Source: an uncultured Bacteroides sp.
GTDB lineage: Bacteria; Bacteroidota; Bacteroidia; Bacteroidales; Bacteroidaceae
Assembly: GCA_902492205.1 (NCBI GenBank)
Contig: CABUKU010000023.1
Location: 1-48,906 of the forward strand
Reading direction: 5' to 3'
DNA: 48,906 bases
Shown: piece after piece, positions 41,416 to 48,906 of the stretch
How the letters are laid out: each line of letters starts with the position of its first letter
Numbering within the stretch: the first letter of the stretch is position 1
The notes under the pieces: model-generated
Seen by the model: the letters and a program-made list of their open reading frames with translations, nothing else
What the model was told of the DNA's origin: nothing
Database searches by the model: none
Made by a program: the position numbers and the translations under genes

Positions 41416-41423
41416 CAAATATA
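41416..41423 (-). promoter_or_regulatory. -7 box of the 39733-41394 hybrid kinase
   Basis: Minus-strand TATATTTG matches TAnnTTTG, 22 bp upstream of the ATG at 41394. Confidence 0.5.
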
Positions 41424-41463
41424 ATATATTTCACACAAAATATGTTATAAATCCCATAAATAA

Positions 41464-42798
41464 TCAAATCCCTTCTATTTTATACAATTTTAATTTATTG
41501 TATAAGGTCTTTCTATCTATATTCAGCAATATGGCAGCTTTACTTTTATTATTACCCGTCTGACGTAAAGCTTCAATAATATGCTCTCTTTCAACATCTT
41601 CATTTCGTAAAGCCATGTTACTTACGGACGAAGCCGGCTCAAGTAACTCTGTTCCTAATTCATGGAGCGAGATGAAATCTTTTTGTGCAAGCAGAGTTGC
41701 ACGTTTCACTATGTTCTTCATCTGACGCAAATTTCCCGGCCAGTGATAGTTCAATAATGCTTCGGTTGCCCTCGAATCAAAACCTATCAGATGCTTATCC
41801 AATTCTTTGTTTGCCTGGTCGAGAAACAGGTTGGCAAACAATAAAATATCTTCCCTTCTGTCTTTCAGGTTAGGTATGTGCAAAGTAAACTCATTGATAC
41901 GGTGAAAAAGATCTTCACGGAAAGTGCCTTTCTCTATGGCTTGTTCCAAGTTTTCATTGGTAGCAGATATTAAACGGATGTCCACTTTTATCTCCTGATT
42001 CGAGCCGATCGGTCTGATTTTCCTTTCCTGCAATGCACGAAGTAACTGAATTTGTATCTCATAACTCAAATTACCTATTTCATCCAAAAAGATTGTTCCT
42101 CCGTTAGCAGCAACAAAAGCTCCCGTCTTGTCGGCTAGTGCTCCCGTAAAGGAGCCTTTCACATGCCCAAAAAACTCGGAAGCAGCCAATTCACGGGGAA
42201 TAGCTCCACAATCAATAGCAATGAAAGGTTTATCGGCACGTTTGCTTAACTGGTGTATTCTGTGTGCCACATACTCTTTGCCCGTTCCACTTGCCCCATT
42301 GATTAGTACCGACATATTTGTGGGAGCTACGAGACGAACATAACTATACAACTGTTTGGCAGCATCACTTTCACCCTCCATGTAATTATCAGGCAAAGGC
42401 GCTTGTTTGGATTCTGTCCGTGAGACAGTAACAGGCTGGGCTTGTAAAGCTTCTCCTATCTTCTTTAATAATTCATCGGGATTAACCGGTTTCGAAATAT
42501 AATCCTTTGCCCCCGACTTAATGGCCTGCACCGCCGTTTGAATATCCGCATATCCTGTCATTATGATAAGAGGCAGTTGCATCCCTTTCTGATTCATCCA
42601 GTCCAATAAAGATATACCATCATTGTCCGGCAAACGCAAGTCGGACAAAACCAAGTCAAAGTCAGCCGTTTCCAATTGCTTGCGGGCACGTGCGATGTTA
42701 CTTGCCGTATCTACCTCAAAGCCTTTCTTTCCGAGCCAAGTCTTTAACATCACACTAAACGTGATATCATCTTCTACTATTAGTATGGATTTAGACAT
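41464..42798 (-). CDS. sigma-54-dependent response regulator
   Basis: A 444-residue NtrC-type regulator. The receiver domain (1-120) has the acceptor D53 in LSDLRLP. The AAA+ domain (about 140-365) has Walker A NGASGTGKE and the sigma-54 contact loop GSFTGA (Ser in place of Ala in GAFTGA). The C-terminal Fis-type HTH ends ALRQTGNNKSKAAILLNIDRKTLYNKLK. It activates transcription at sigma-54 promoters. It lies between two hybrid kinases; either could be its partner through a phosphorelay. Confidence 0.95.
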   Translation of the reverse strand: MSKSILIVEDDITFSVMLKTWLGKKGFEVDTASNIARARKQLETADFDLVLSDLRLPDNDGISLLDWMNQKGMQLPLIIMTGYADIQTAVQAIKSGAKDYISKPVNPDELLKKIGEALQAQPVTVSRTESKQAPLPDNYMEGESDAAKQLYSYVRLVAPTNMSVLINGASGTGKEYVAHRIHQLSKRADKPFIAIDCGAIPRELAASEFFGHVKGSFTGALADKTGAFVAANGGTIFLDEIGNLSYEIQIQLLRALQERKIRPIGSNQEIKVDIRLISATNENLEQAIEKGTFREDLFHRINEFTLHIPNLKDRREDILLFANLFLDQANKELDKHLIGFDSRATEALLNYHWPGNLRQMKNIVKRATLLAQKDFISLHELGTELLEPASSVSNMALRNEDVEREHIIEALRQTGNNKSKAAILLNIDRKTLYNKLKLYKIEGI

Positions 42799-42822
42799 TG
42801 TTTATTTCTTTATTTTGCAAAA

Positions 42823-42830
42823 CAAAGGTA
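42823..42830 (-). promoter_or_regulatory. -7 box of sigma-54 regulator gene
   Basis: Minus-strand TACCTTTG matches TAnnTTTG, 25 bp upstream of the ATG at 42798. Confidence 0.5.
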
Positions 42831-42869
42831 AACTTATTTTTCCGTTATCTATTTAATAGGAAGAGTATT

Positions 42870-45365
42870 CTAATACCTTTTAACAAAACTTTCCGCTTCA
42901 TTTATTACTTCATTTACTTTAACAAGCACAAATTCAGCCTTTTCTTTCATTTCTTCGGTAAACTCTTGTTCTCTTTGTTTTTCCAACCAGATAAGCGGAG
43001 CTATGCATTGCGTTGCATTTATCAACCTCAATAAGGGTAGTAACTTATGCGCCATGGCAGCCACTCCCTCCGCATTGTGTTTATCCAAAGCTTCCCGAAG
43101 CCTTTCTTTATTCTTTTCAGTTTCCGAAATAAAAGTCTGAATTATTTCCTTTGCAGCATTCGAGTCATCTTCCGAGAAAGCAGTCAATGCCGAGAAATTA
43201 AGCCCTTCCTCTACAACCTCCGTCACAATGTCTTCCTCTATTTCTTCTTTAGGAAAAAATGTTTCAACCACCCGTTTTATGACTTCCGCCAGTTCTGCAA
43301 GTGAGAAGGGTTTATGCAAACAACCTGCAAATCCTTTGTCAATAAAGCTCTGCTCATCCATGTCACTACGTGCAGTAACAGCTATAACCAATATTTTCTC
43401 TGCTTGCGGAATACCGGAATTCCTTAATTTATGAAGAAGTTCAAAGCCGTTAAGTCCGGGCATCTGCACATCGGTAAGAATAAGATCAAATGTTTCGTTC
43501 TTCAAATACTCAAATAGTTCTTCCGGATGTTCACAGCAAACGCAGTTTACCCCCAGTTGCTTTAACATGGCAGATGTAAGGTTCAACTGTATTCGGTCAT
43601 CATCAATTAACAGGAGATTTACTTCTTTCTCCGGCATTTCTGTTTCTTCCTTTTCCTCTGCTTGTACGGAGCTGTGTTCTGCCATGCCGCCTATGGGGTA
43701 CAAAGGCAAATGAACGATAAAGGTACTTCCCCTACCCGGCAGACTGTCTATCTGTATATCACCTTCCAATAACAATACCAGCTTCTGGGTAATGGACAAT
43801 CCCAGTCCAAAGCCTTCTTCACCTTGCGCACTGCGCAAACGGGTAAATTCCTGAAATATATTTTCTTTTTCTTCGGCAGATATTCCGCTGCCTGTGTCTG
43901 TTACTGCCAACGTCAGAACAGAATCCTTATAAAAGACTTTAAGCCCTACACTTCCCTTTTGCGTAAATTTCAGTGCATTGCTCATCAGGTTATCCACAAT
44001 TTGCCGGATGCGGAAAGGATCACTGATATAATTACCATCCAATGACTCATCTATCTCATAAGTCAATTCCAAGGATTTCTTTGCGGCAACAGGTTCAAAG
44101 CTCGTTTTAATTTCATTAAAGAGTTGACGCGGATTGAAAGCCACGCAGTTCACTTCCATTTTGTTGGACTCCAAACGGTGGAAATCAAGCAAATCATTTA
44201 CCAGTTTCAATAAGTGTTGGGAGGAACCTTTCATGTTGGCAAGATAAAATTTCTGCCGTTCCTCGGTAGTCAGCCTGTCAAGCAAATCGGTATAACCCAT
44301 AATAGAGCCAAGCGGAGCTTTGATGTCGTGAGTAATGGTAAGCATCAGCTTTTCACGTATTAACAGCAAATCTTCCGCCTTTTTCTTTGCAATCTCAAGC
44401 TGTCGGCGATAGTGATTACTCTTTGTAATATCTCTCCAGATAAGAATAAGGAAGATAGCCGATAAAAATACCGCACCGATGGCTATCCCTGCAATGGTAC
44501 GCATGGAACTACGCTTAATATCCTGTTCCCGTTCTATTTTCATCAACGAACGGCTCATCTCATCTTCTTCAAAATCACGGATAATACGGTTTATCTTGGT
44601 AGTCAGCACTTGCCCGCTTATCTTCAGGGCGTACGTCCGCTTATCCAGCATTTCCTGCACTTCCTGCTGCTTGTTGGTTATCTGTATCTTTATATTCTTC
44701 AATATTCCGGCTACTGTGTCCGCCGGATTATATTCCTGCATCAAGGTATCGGTAAGCATTTCATGCGAAGTATTAGTAATGGTGGCAGTATCCCTCGATG
44801 GTGAGAATACTTCCCCGATACGCTTAAAGAATCCTTTTTTCCTTTTCACTACCGCATAAGAATTCTGTTTTACCACCACTTTGCGCTTCACCCGTTCCTG
44901 CTTCACCACAGAATCCTGTTCCATGATTACTTTTGCTATGTTTTGTTGGTAAAGGGTATCGGATTTTGCTTCTTTCAATATTTTCAAAAGACTCAGCATA
45001 TTCCATTGCTTTTGGTCGAGCAAAGTGGAAACACTGTCTATTCTTGCCAACTGGAAAGAATCGGCAACGAAGCCTTTTAATGAATCGAGAGTGGATTGTA
45101 CCTCTCTCATTGCCTTTTTATATGCGGGATAATCTGATAATCGCCCGGCGCTGAGTGACTGCCCTATTACTTCCGCTTCATATAGCTTGGCAAGGGTAGC
45201 ATTGGTCACTTTCCGTTTCATTGTCATTTCCGTTTCATTGTCATCTGAACCGGAAAGAAGAGTCATTTCGCGGTACACAAAATAAACAGAGAAAAACAAC
45301 ACTGCGATAAGCAATAAATAGCCTACCGTCACCTTTGCTTTTATATTTTTATTTTGTTTCTGCAT
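42870..45365 (-). CDS. hybrid sensor kinase with receiver and Hpt domains
   Basis: An 831-residue protein. Two spans (about 11-29 and 293-310) enclose a periplasmic sensor domain of about 260 residues, mostly helical. The kinase has H346 in ITHDIKAPLGS and an ATPase domain with DTGSGISAEE and GFGLGLSI. A receiver domain follows (DLILTDVQMPGLNG), then a C-terminal histidine phosphotransfer domain with H773 in MAHKLLP. The full H-D-H relay in one protein suggests it passes phosphate to a separate regulator, perhaps the adjacent sigma-54 protein. It follows the MATE gene by 5 bp. Confidence 0.93.
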   Translation of the reverse strand: MQKQNKNIKAKVTVGYLLLIAVLFFSVYFVYREMTLLSGSDDNETEMTMKRKVTNATLAKLYEAEVIGQSLSAGRLSDYPAYKKAMREVQSTLDSLKGFVADSFQLARIDSVSTLLDQKQWNMLSLLKILKEAKSDTLYQQNIAKVIMEQDSVVKQERVKRKVVVKQNSYAVVKRKKGFFKRIGEVFSPSRDTATITNTSHEMLTDTLMQEYNPADTVAGILKNIKIQITNKQQEVQEMLDKRTYALKISGQVLTTKINRIIRDFEEDEMSRSLMKIEREQDIKRSSMRTIAGIAIGAVFLSAIFLILIWRDITKSNHYRRQLEIAKKKAEDLLLIREKLMLTITHDIKAPLGSIMGYTDLLDRLTTEERQKFYLANMKGSSQHLLKLVNDLLDFHRLESNKMEVNCVAFNPRQLFNEIKTSFEPVAAKKSLELTYEIDESLDGNYISDPFRIRQIVDNLMSNALKFTQKGSVGLKVFYKDSVLTLAVTDTGSGISAEEKENIFQEFTRLRSAQGEEGFGLGLSITQKLVLLLEGDIQIDSLPGRGSTFIVHLPLYPIGGMAEHSSVQAEEKEETEMPEKEVNLLLIDDDRIQLNLTSAMLKQLGVNCVCCEHPEELFEYLKNETFDLILTDVQMPGLNGFELLHKLRNSGIPQAEKILVIAVTARSDMDEQSFIDKGFAGCLHKPFSLAELAEVIKRVVETFFPKEEIEEDIVTEVVEEGLNFSALTAFSEDDSNAAKEIIQTFISETEKNKERLREALDKHNAEGVAAMAHKLLPLLRLINATQCIAPLIWLEKQREQEFTEEMKEKAEFVLVKVNEVINEAESFVKRY

Positions 45366-45370
45366 CGCTT

Positions 45371-46708
45371 TTATGTTTTAGTTTGTTGTTGAAACCTCCA
45401 AAAGAGCATAATTGCCGCACTTGTCAGGCCGAAAGGAAAAGCCATCCATACACCCGCCGTCCCCCAATCGAACACAAAGCCGCAAATATATCCCACAGGC
45501 AGCGAAATGAGGAAATAGGCAATGAAAGCAATAATCATCATAGGCTTCACATCGGCAATACCGCGAAGAGCATTGGCAAAAGTGATTTGCGTTCCGTCAC
45601 CAAACTGATAAACAAGTAACGGGATAATAAGGCTCACCACCATGCGGCTCACTTCTTCGTTGTCCGTGAACCAGCCGCCAAGTTGATAACGCAACAAGAA
45701 AATAGGCAAGGAAGTACATACAGCCATTACCATGATGATATGGAAACCGGCATAAGCCGAACGGCGCACATTCAATATATCATTTTGCCCCTTGAAATTA
45801 CTTACACGCACAGCAACAGCCGCCCCCATGCCATAATACATCATAAAGCAGATTTGCGAAATGGCAAGCATAATCTGGTGGGCTGCAAGCGCAATCGTTC
45901 CTATCCAGCCTATCATGATAGCACTGAGACTGAATGATGCCGTCTCCATCCCCATCTGCAAAGCAATAGGCCAACCCAATTGGTTCAGCCTGCGGAAATC
46001 GGGCTTATTCACATGAAAACGCTTGAATCCCACCAAATAACGGATATATCGTTTTGTGAAAAAGAAGATACAGGCAAAGACTATCAACATCACAATGCGG
46101 GAGAAAAGCGTACTGATTCCCGCACCCAGCAAACCGAGTTCCGGGAAACCTAACTTCCCATAAATCAGGATATAGTTACCGATAATATTGAGCACATTGC
46201 CACCCAGCAAAATCCACATGGAAGTCCGTGTATCCGTTATTCCGTCGGCAAATTGCTTGAATCCGTTGAATAGCAGGACGAATACCAGAGAAATAAGCAA
46301 AACTATGAAATAAGGCTTTATCAAAGGAAGCAGTTCTTCAGGCTGTCCCAGATTCTCTATATTGAAATAAAGAATGGTCATAAGCACAGTCATCAGGATG
46401 CCTACAAGGAAATTTGCCAATAAACTGTTTTTCAGGACACGCCCCACAGCCACCAATGAGTTATGACCATACAGGCTCCCCACAATGGGAGTCAGCCCAT
46501 AGGAAAATCCCGTGCTGAATATGATAACAAGATTGAACATGTTATTCACAAACGATGCCGCACCAAGCTCATTGGTGCTGTGATGCCCGATCATCAGCGT
46601 ATCGGCAAAGCCGAGTATTATCACTCCGATTTGCCCGATAACAATAGGAATCCCCAGATAGAGAAGTGCTTTATAGTGGTCTTTGTATGTACTGAAAAAA
46701 CGTTTCAT
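45371..46708 (-). CDS. MATE-family efflux transporter
   Basis: A 445-residue protein with about 12 membrane spans and a MATE-type arrangement of two similar halves (MIGHHSTNELGAASFVNNMFN in the first, GLGAAVAVRVSNFKGQ in the second). Likely exports cationic compounds or drugs with Na+ or H+ antiport. Its ATG overlaps the upstream M16 peptidase stop (TAATG), and the hybrid kinase gene follows 5 bp later, so all are probably one transcript. Substrate unknown. Confidence 0.93.
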   Translation of the reverse strand: MKRFFSTYKDHYKALLYLGIPIVIGQIGVIILGFADTLMIGHHSTNELGAASFVNNMFNLVIIFSTGFSYGLTPIVGSLYGHNSLVAVGRVLKNSLLANFLVGILMTVLMTILYFNIENLGQPEELLPLIKPYFIVLLISLVFVLLFNGFKQFADGITDTRTSMWILLGGNVLNIIGNYILIYGKLGFPELGLLGAGISTLFSRIVMLIVFACIFFFTKRYIRYLVGFKRFHVNKPDFRRLNQLGWPIALQMGMETASFSLSAIMIGWIGTIALAAHQIMLAISQICFMMYYGMGAAVAVRVSNFKGQNDILNVRRSAYAGFHIIMVMAVCTSLPIFLLRYQLGGWFTDNEEVSRMVVSLIIPLLVYQFGDGTQITFANALRGIADVKPMMIIAFIAYFLISLPVGYICGFVFDWGTAGVWMAFPFGLTSAAIMLFWRFQQQTKT

Positions 46709-47955
46709 TATTCTTTTTTCTCCAAACTCTTATAATATAATGTAGAACAATTCCTGCGTACAAACGTGCGTTGTGCCACATCCTTCATTTGTTCCGCCGT
46801 CACTGCGCGATATTTGCTTACCTCGTCATTGATGTCTTCCGCTTTGCCAATCAATTCAAAATAGGCAAGATTGGTTGCCACATTCAGGTAATTGATGTTG
46901 CTGAATATCTGGTCGGACTCATATTTATTCTTCACTTTCTCCAACTCCTGTTCTTCGATAAGCGAAGTTTTCAAGTTGTCGAGTTCTTCCCAGATTGCTT
47001 TTTCCGCTTCTTCGAGCGTGATGCCCGGAGCGGGTTTTCCCGTGATGTGGAACAATCCGGCTTCCACACTGCCGGAGATATATGCATCCACAGCCGTAAA
47101 TACCTGCTTTTCCATTACAAGGTGACGGATAAAGCGGCTCGAGCGTCCGCTCGAAAGTATATCCGACAACATATCGAAAGCATAATAATCCGGATGGCAT
47201 CGGTCACTCATGTGGAACACCATGTAAAGGGCATCGATAGGGACATTCCTCTCCACCATGAGCCTGCGTTCTTCTGTTTGCACGGATTCCTGAGGCAGGT
47301 TACGGGGCACTACATTCCTACGGGGAATAGAGCCAAACCACTTTTCGGCAAGCTCCACCGTCCGTTCAAACGATATATTGCCGGTTACGGCAAGAATAGC
47401 GTTGTCGGGAGCATAAAAGCGGAAAAAGAATTCCTTCACTTCGTCCAAAGTAGCATTGGCTATGTGCGAAAGCTCCTTCCCAATGGTAGGCCATTGATAA
47501 GGATGTTCTTTATAGGCAAGACTGCGAACCAAGTGTGACACATCGCCATATGGCTGGTTCAAGTTGCGTTGTTTGAACTCCTCCATCACCACTTGGCGTT
47601 GCACTTCAAGACTCCGGGGATTGAAATCGAGGCTTAACATGCGGTCGGATTCCAACCAAAAGCCCGTTTCCACATTCTGTGCCGGGAGAGTGAGGTAATA
47701 GTTCGTAATGTCATTGTTTGTCCATGCATTGTTTTCACCTCCCGACTGCTGCACGGGACCGTCATAATCGGGTATATTCACCGAGCCGCCAAACATAAGA
47801 TGCTCAAACAGATGAGCAAACCCGGTGTGTGCCGGGTTTTCATCTTTTGCTCCTACGTCATACAGCAAGTTGAGTGCCACCATTTGCGTGCTCAGGTCTT
47901 CACTGTGCACAATGCGCAACCCGTTTCCAAGCGTATGCCTGTTTACCTTTATCAT
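46708..47955 (-). CDS. M16-family zinc peptidase
   Basis: A 415-residue protein of the insulinase/pitrilysin type. The inverted zinc motif is H48-x-x-E51-H52 (HLFEH). The N-terminal LGNGLRIVHSEDLSTQMVALNLLYDVG is typical. It has the processing-peptidase-like half-size architecture. No signal peptide is seen; the start could be cytoplasmic. Its stop overlaps the MATE start by one base. Role may be peptide degradation. Confidence 0.93.
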   Translation of the reverse strand: MIKVNRHTLGNGLRIVHSEDLSTQMVALNLLYDVGAKDENPAHTGFAHLFEHLMFGGSVNIPDYDGPVQQSGGENNAWTNNDITNYYLTLPAQNVETGFWLESDRMLSLDFNPRSLEVQRQVVMEEFKQRNLNQPYGDVSHLVRSLAYKEHPYQWPTIGKELSHIANATLDEVKEFFFRFYAPDNAILAVTGNISFERTVELAEKWFGSIPRRNVVPRNLPQESVQTEERRLMVERNVPIDALYMVFHMSDRCHPDYYAFDMLSDILSSGRSSRFIRHLVMEKQVFTAVDAYISGSVEAGLFHITGKPAPGITLEEAEKAIWEELDNLKTSLIEEQELEKVKNKYESDQIFSNINYLNVATNLAYFELIGKAEDINDEVSKYRAVTAEQMKDVAQRTFVRRNCSTLYYKSLEKKE

Positions 47956-47964
47956 AAAAGCGGT

Positions 47965-48795
47965 TTAGTCGATAACTGTAACTTTCTTTATCTTCACATC
48001 TTCATCCGGGCGGTCTGCCTTGTTTGTTTTCACCTTCTGGATAGCGTCTACCACATCCATGCCTTCCACCACTTCGCCAAACACAGTGTATTCGCCGTCG
48101 AGATGCGGAGTACCTCCTACTGTGGTGTATGCTTTCACCTGTTCGGGTGTGAAGTGGAACGGATGCTCTGCTGCCTCCTTTTCCGCCTGAGTTATCAGTG
48201 TGTCTTGCAGGTTCATCAATCCGTCCTGATCGTTCTCTTTACGCATTTTATAGATTTCTTTCATGTGCTTTTGTGCCAAGGCATTGAAAGCTTTGTTCAC
48301 CATACCTTGATTCAGTTGATGTTCCATGCTGAGCAAAGTGGTATCCGAGTAGGCTTTTCCCGTTACAATATAGAACTGGCATCCCGATGATTCTTTCTTC
48401 GGATTTACCTGATCGCCTTGGCGAGCAGCCGAAAGTGCTCCGCATTTGTGGAAATATTTAGGATAAACAATTTCCGCCGGGATAGTATAACCCACATCAC
48501 CCGAACCAAGCATTTTGCCTTTTGGTGCATTTTTAGAATCAGGATCTCCCGCCTGAATCATAAAGTCCTTAATGACACGGTGAAAGAGTGTACCTTCATA
48601 TGTTCCGTTTTCAGCAAGTTTAATGAAATTATCACGATGTTGCGGTGTTTCGTTATATAGCTTCACCTTGATGTCTCCCATCGTTGTTTCAATCAGTAAC
48701 ATTGTTTCTTTATCCATGTTGTTTCCTTTCTTTGAGCCACATGCAGCAAGTGCACAGACTACTGTTATTAATGATAATACTATTATTTTCTTCAT
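47965..48795 (-). CDS. cyclophilin-type peptidyl-prolyl isomerase lipoprotein
   Basis: A 276-residue protein with a lipoprotein signal ending at C19 (LAAC). The cyclophilin core is seen in ETPQHRDNFIKLAENGTYEGTLFHRVIKDFMIQAGDP, with later FYIVTGKAY and GEYTVFGEVVEGMDVVDAI segments. A helical insertion of about 70 residues (around 155-220) separates the two parts of the fold, making it longer than a minimal cyclophilin. It probably aids folding of periplasmic or outer-membrane proteins. First gene of the run to the hybrid kinase. Confidence 0.94.
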   Translation of the reverse strand: MKKIIVLSLITVVCALAACGSKKGNNMDKETMLLIETTMGDIKVKLYNETPQHRDNFIKLAENGTYEGTLFHRVIKDFMIQAGDPDSKNAPKGKMLGSGDVGYTIPAEIVYPKYFHKCGALSAARQGDQVNPKKESSGCQFYIVTGKAYSDTTLLSMEHQLNQGMVNKAFNALAQKHMKEIYKMRKENDQDGLMNLQDTLITQAEKEAAEHPFHFTPEQVKAYTTVGGTPHLDGEYTVFGEVVEGMDVVDAIQKVKTNKADRPDEDVKIKKVTVID

Positions 48796-48825
48796 AAGTT
48801 TATGACTTTACAGTTTGTTAGTCTG

Positions 48826-48833
48826 CAAAAATA
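48826..48833 (-). promoter_or_regulatory. -7 box of PPIase operon
   Basis: Minus-strand TATTTTTG matches TAnnTTTG, 31 bp upstream of the ATG at 48795. The last 70 bp of the window hold no ORF. Confidence 0.55.
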
Positions 48834-48906
48834 CAATTTTAAACAACATTCTCCCCTACCTTGCGTTCTTTTTCCATCGACCACATTATATATGATACAT
48901 TTATGA

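Noticed and set aside
46771..47538. 255-codon plus-strand frame
   Set aside because: Antisense to the M16 peptidase gene, whose HxxEH motif and family match are clear; no promoter or ribosome-binding site for the antisense frame.

Overview
The window reads as a chromosomal segment of a gut Bacteroides/Phocaeicola-type bacterium (order Bacteroidales). Three things point there: a -7 promoter box of the Bacteroides type (TAnnTTTG) in front of most transcription units; lineage-typical genes (DUF4290, HU-HIG family protein, meso-diaminopimelate dehydrogenase, hexameric-type glutamate dehydrogenase, a three-gene biotin-dependent acyl-CoA carboxylase set, PP-loop/ParB pair); and anaerobic metabolism (NrdDG, polyferredoxin). 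No rRNA, tRNA, CRISPR array, transposase or integrase was seen.

Layout. 0.1-2.5 kb: a broken VirE/VapE-type ATPase gene (in-frame amber) divergent from an HU-family gene, the pair enclosed by 27-bp imperfect inverted repeats and separated by an array of four palindromes at exact 22-bp spacing. 2.5-7.4 kb: AraC regulator and divergent MFS exporter, thioredoxin, gdhA and an RlpA-like protein. 7.4-9.9 kb: a visibly AT-rich three-gene operon (radical SAM/SPASM-like enzyme, lipoprotein with a Met-Asp-Asp-Asp repeat, PH-like membrane protein), the best candidate for an undescribed system. 9.9-12.9 kb: ECF-type S component, DUF362 protein and membrane polyferredoxin operon. 13.0-14.2 kb: M24 peptidase. 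14.5-16.7 kb: a tightly overlapping GNAT-like / IbrA-like PP-loop / IbrB-like ParB operon, the second candidate system. 16.7-22.3 kb: lgt, ddh, ruvA, a lipoprotein, a CCA-adding-type HD nucleotidyltransferase and an RRM protein. 22.6-26.5 kb: hemolysin-III protein, then a cobalamin riboswitch controlling nrdD-nrdG.

26.5-33.5 kb (minus strand): two core operons, M23 peptidase-dxr-rseP and tsaB-DUF4290-murA-rimM. 33.8-37.4 kb: biotin carboxylase, biotin carrier protein and carboxyltransferase. 37.5-39.8 kb (plus): yicC, gmk, a 58-codon membrane protein gene and nadD. 39.7-48.8 kb (minus): a cyclophilin, M16 protease, MATE transporter and hybrid kinase run, followed by a sigma-54 response regulator and a second hybrid kinase.

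How the parts relate: most genes are housekeeping (isoprenoid, peptidoglycan and lipoprotein precursor synthesis, recombination, tRNA maturation, dNTP and NAD supply) in compact operons with overlapping start and stop codons. The accessory material sits in discrete inserts at 0.1-2.5, 7.4-9.9 and 14.4-16.7 kb. Four intergenic arrays (1.7, 19.5, 30.1 and 33.7 kb) differ in sequence but share about 22-bp periodicity of palindromic or alternating motifs, which suggests one structural or protein-binding class.
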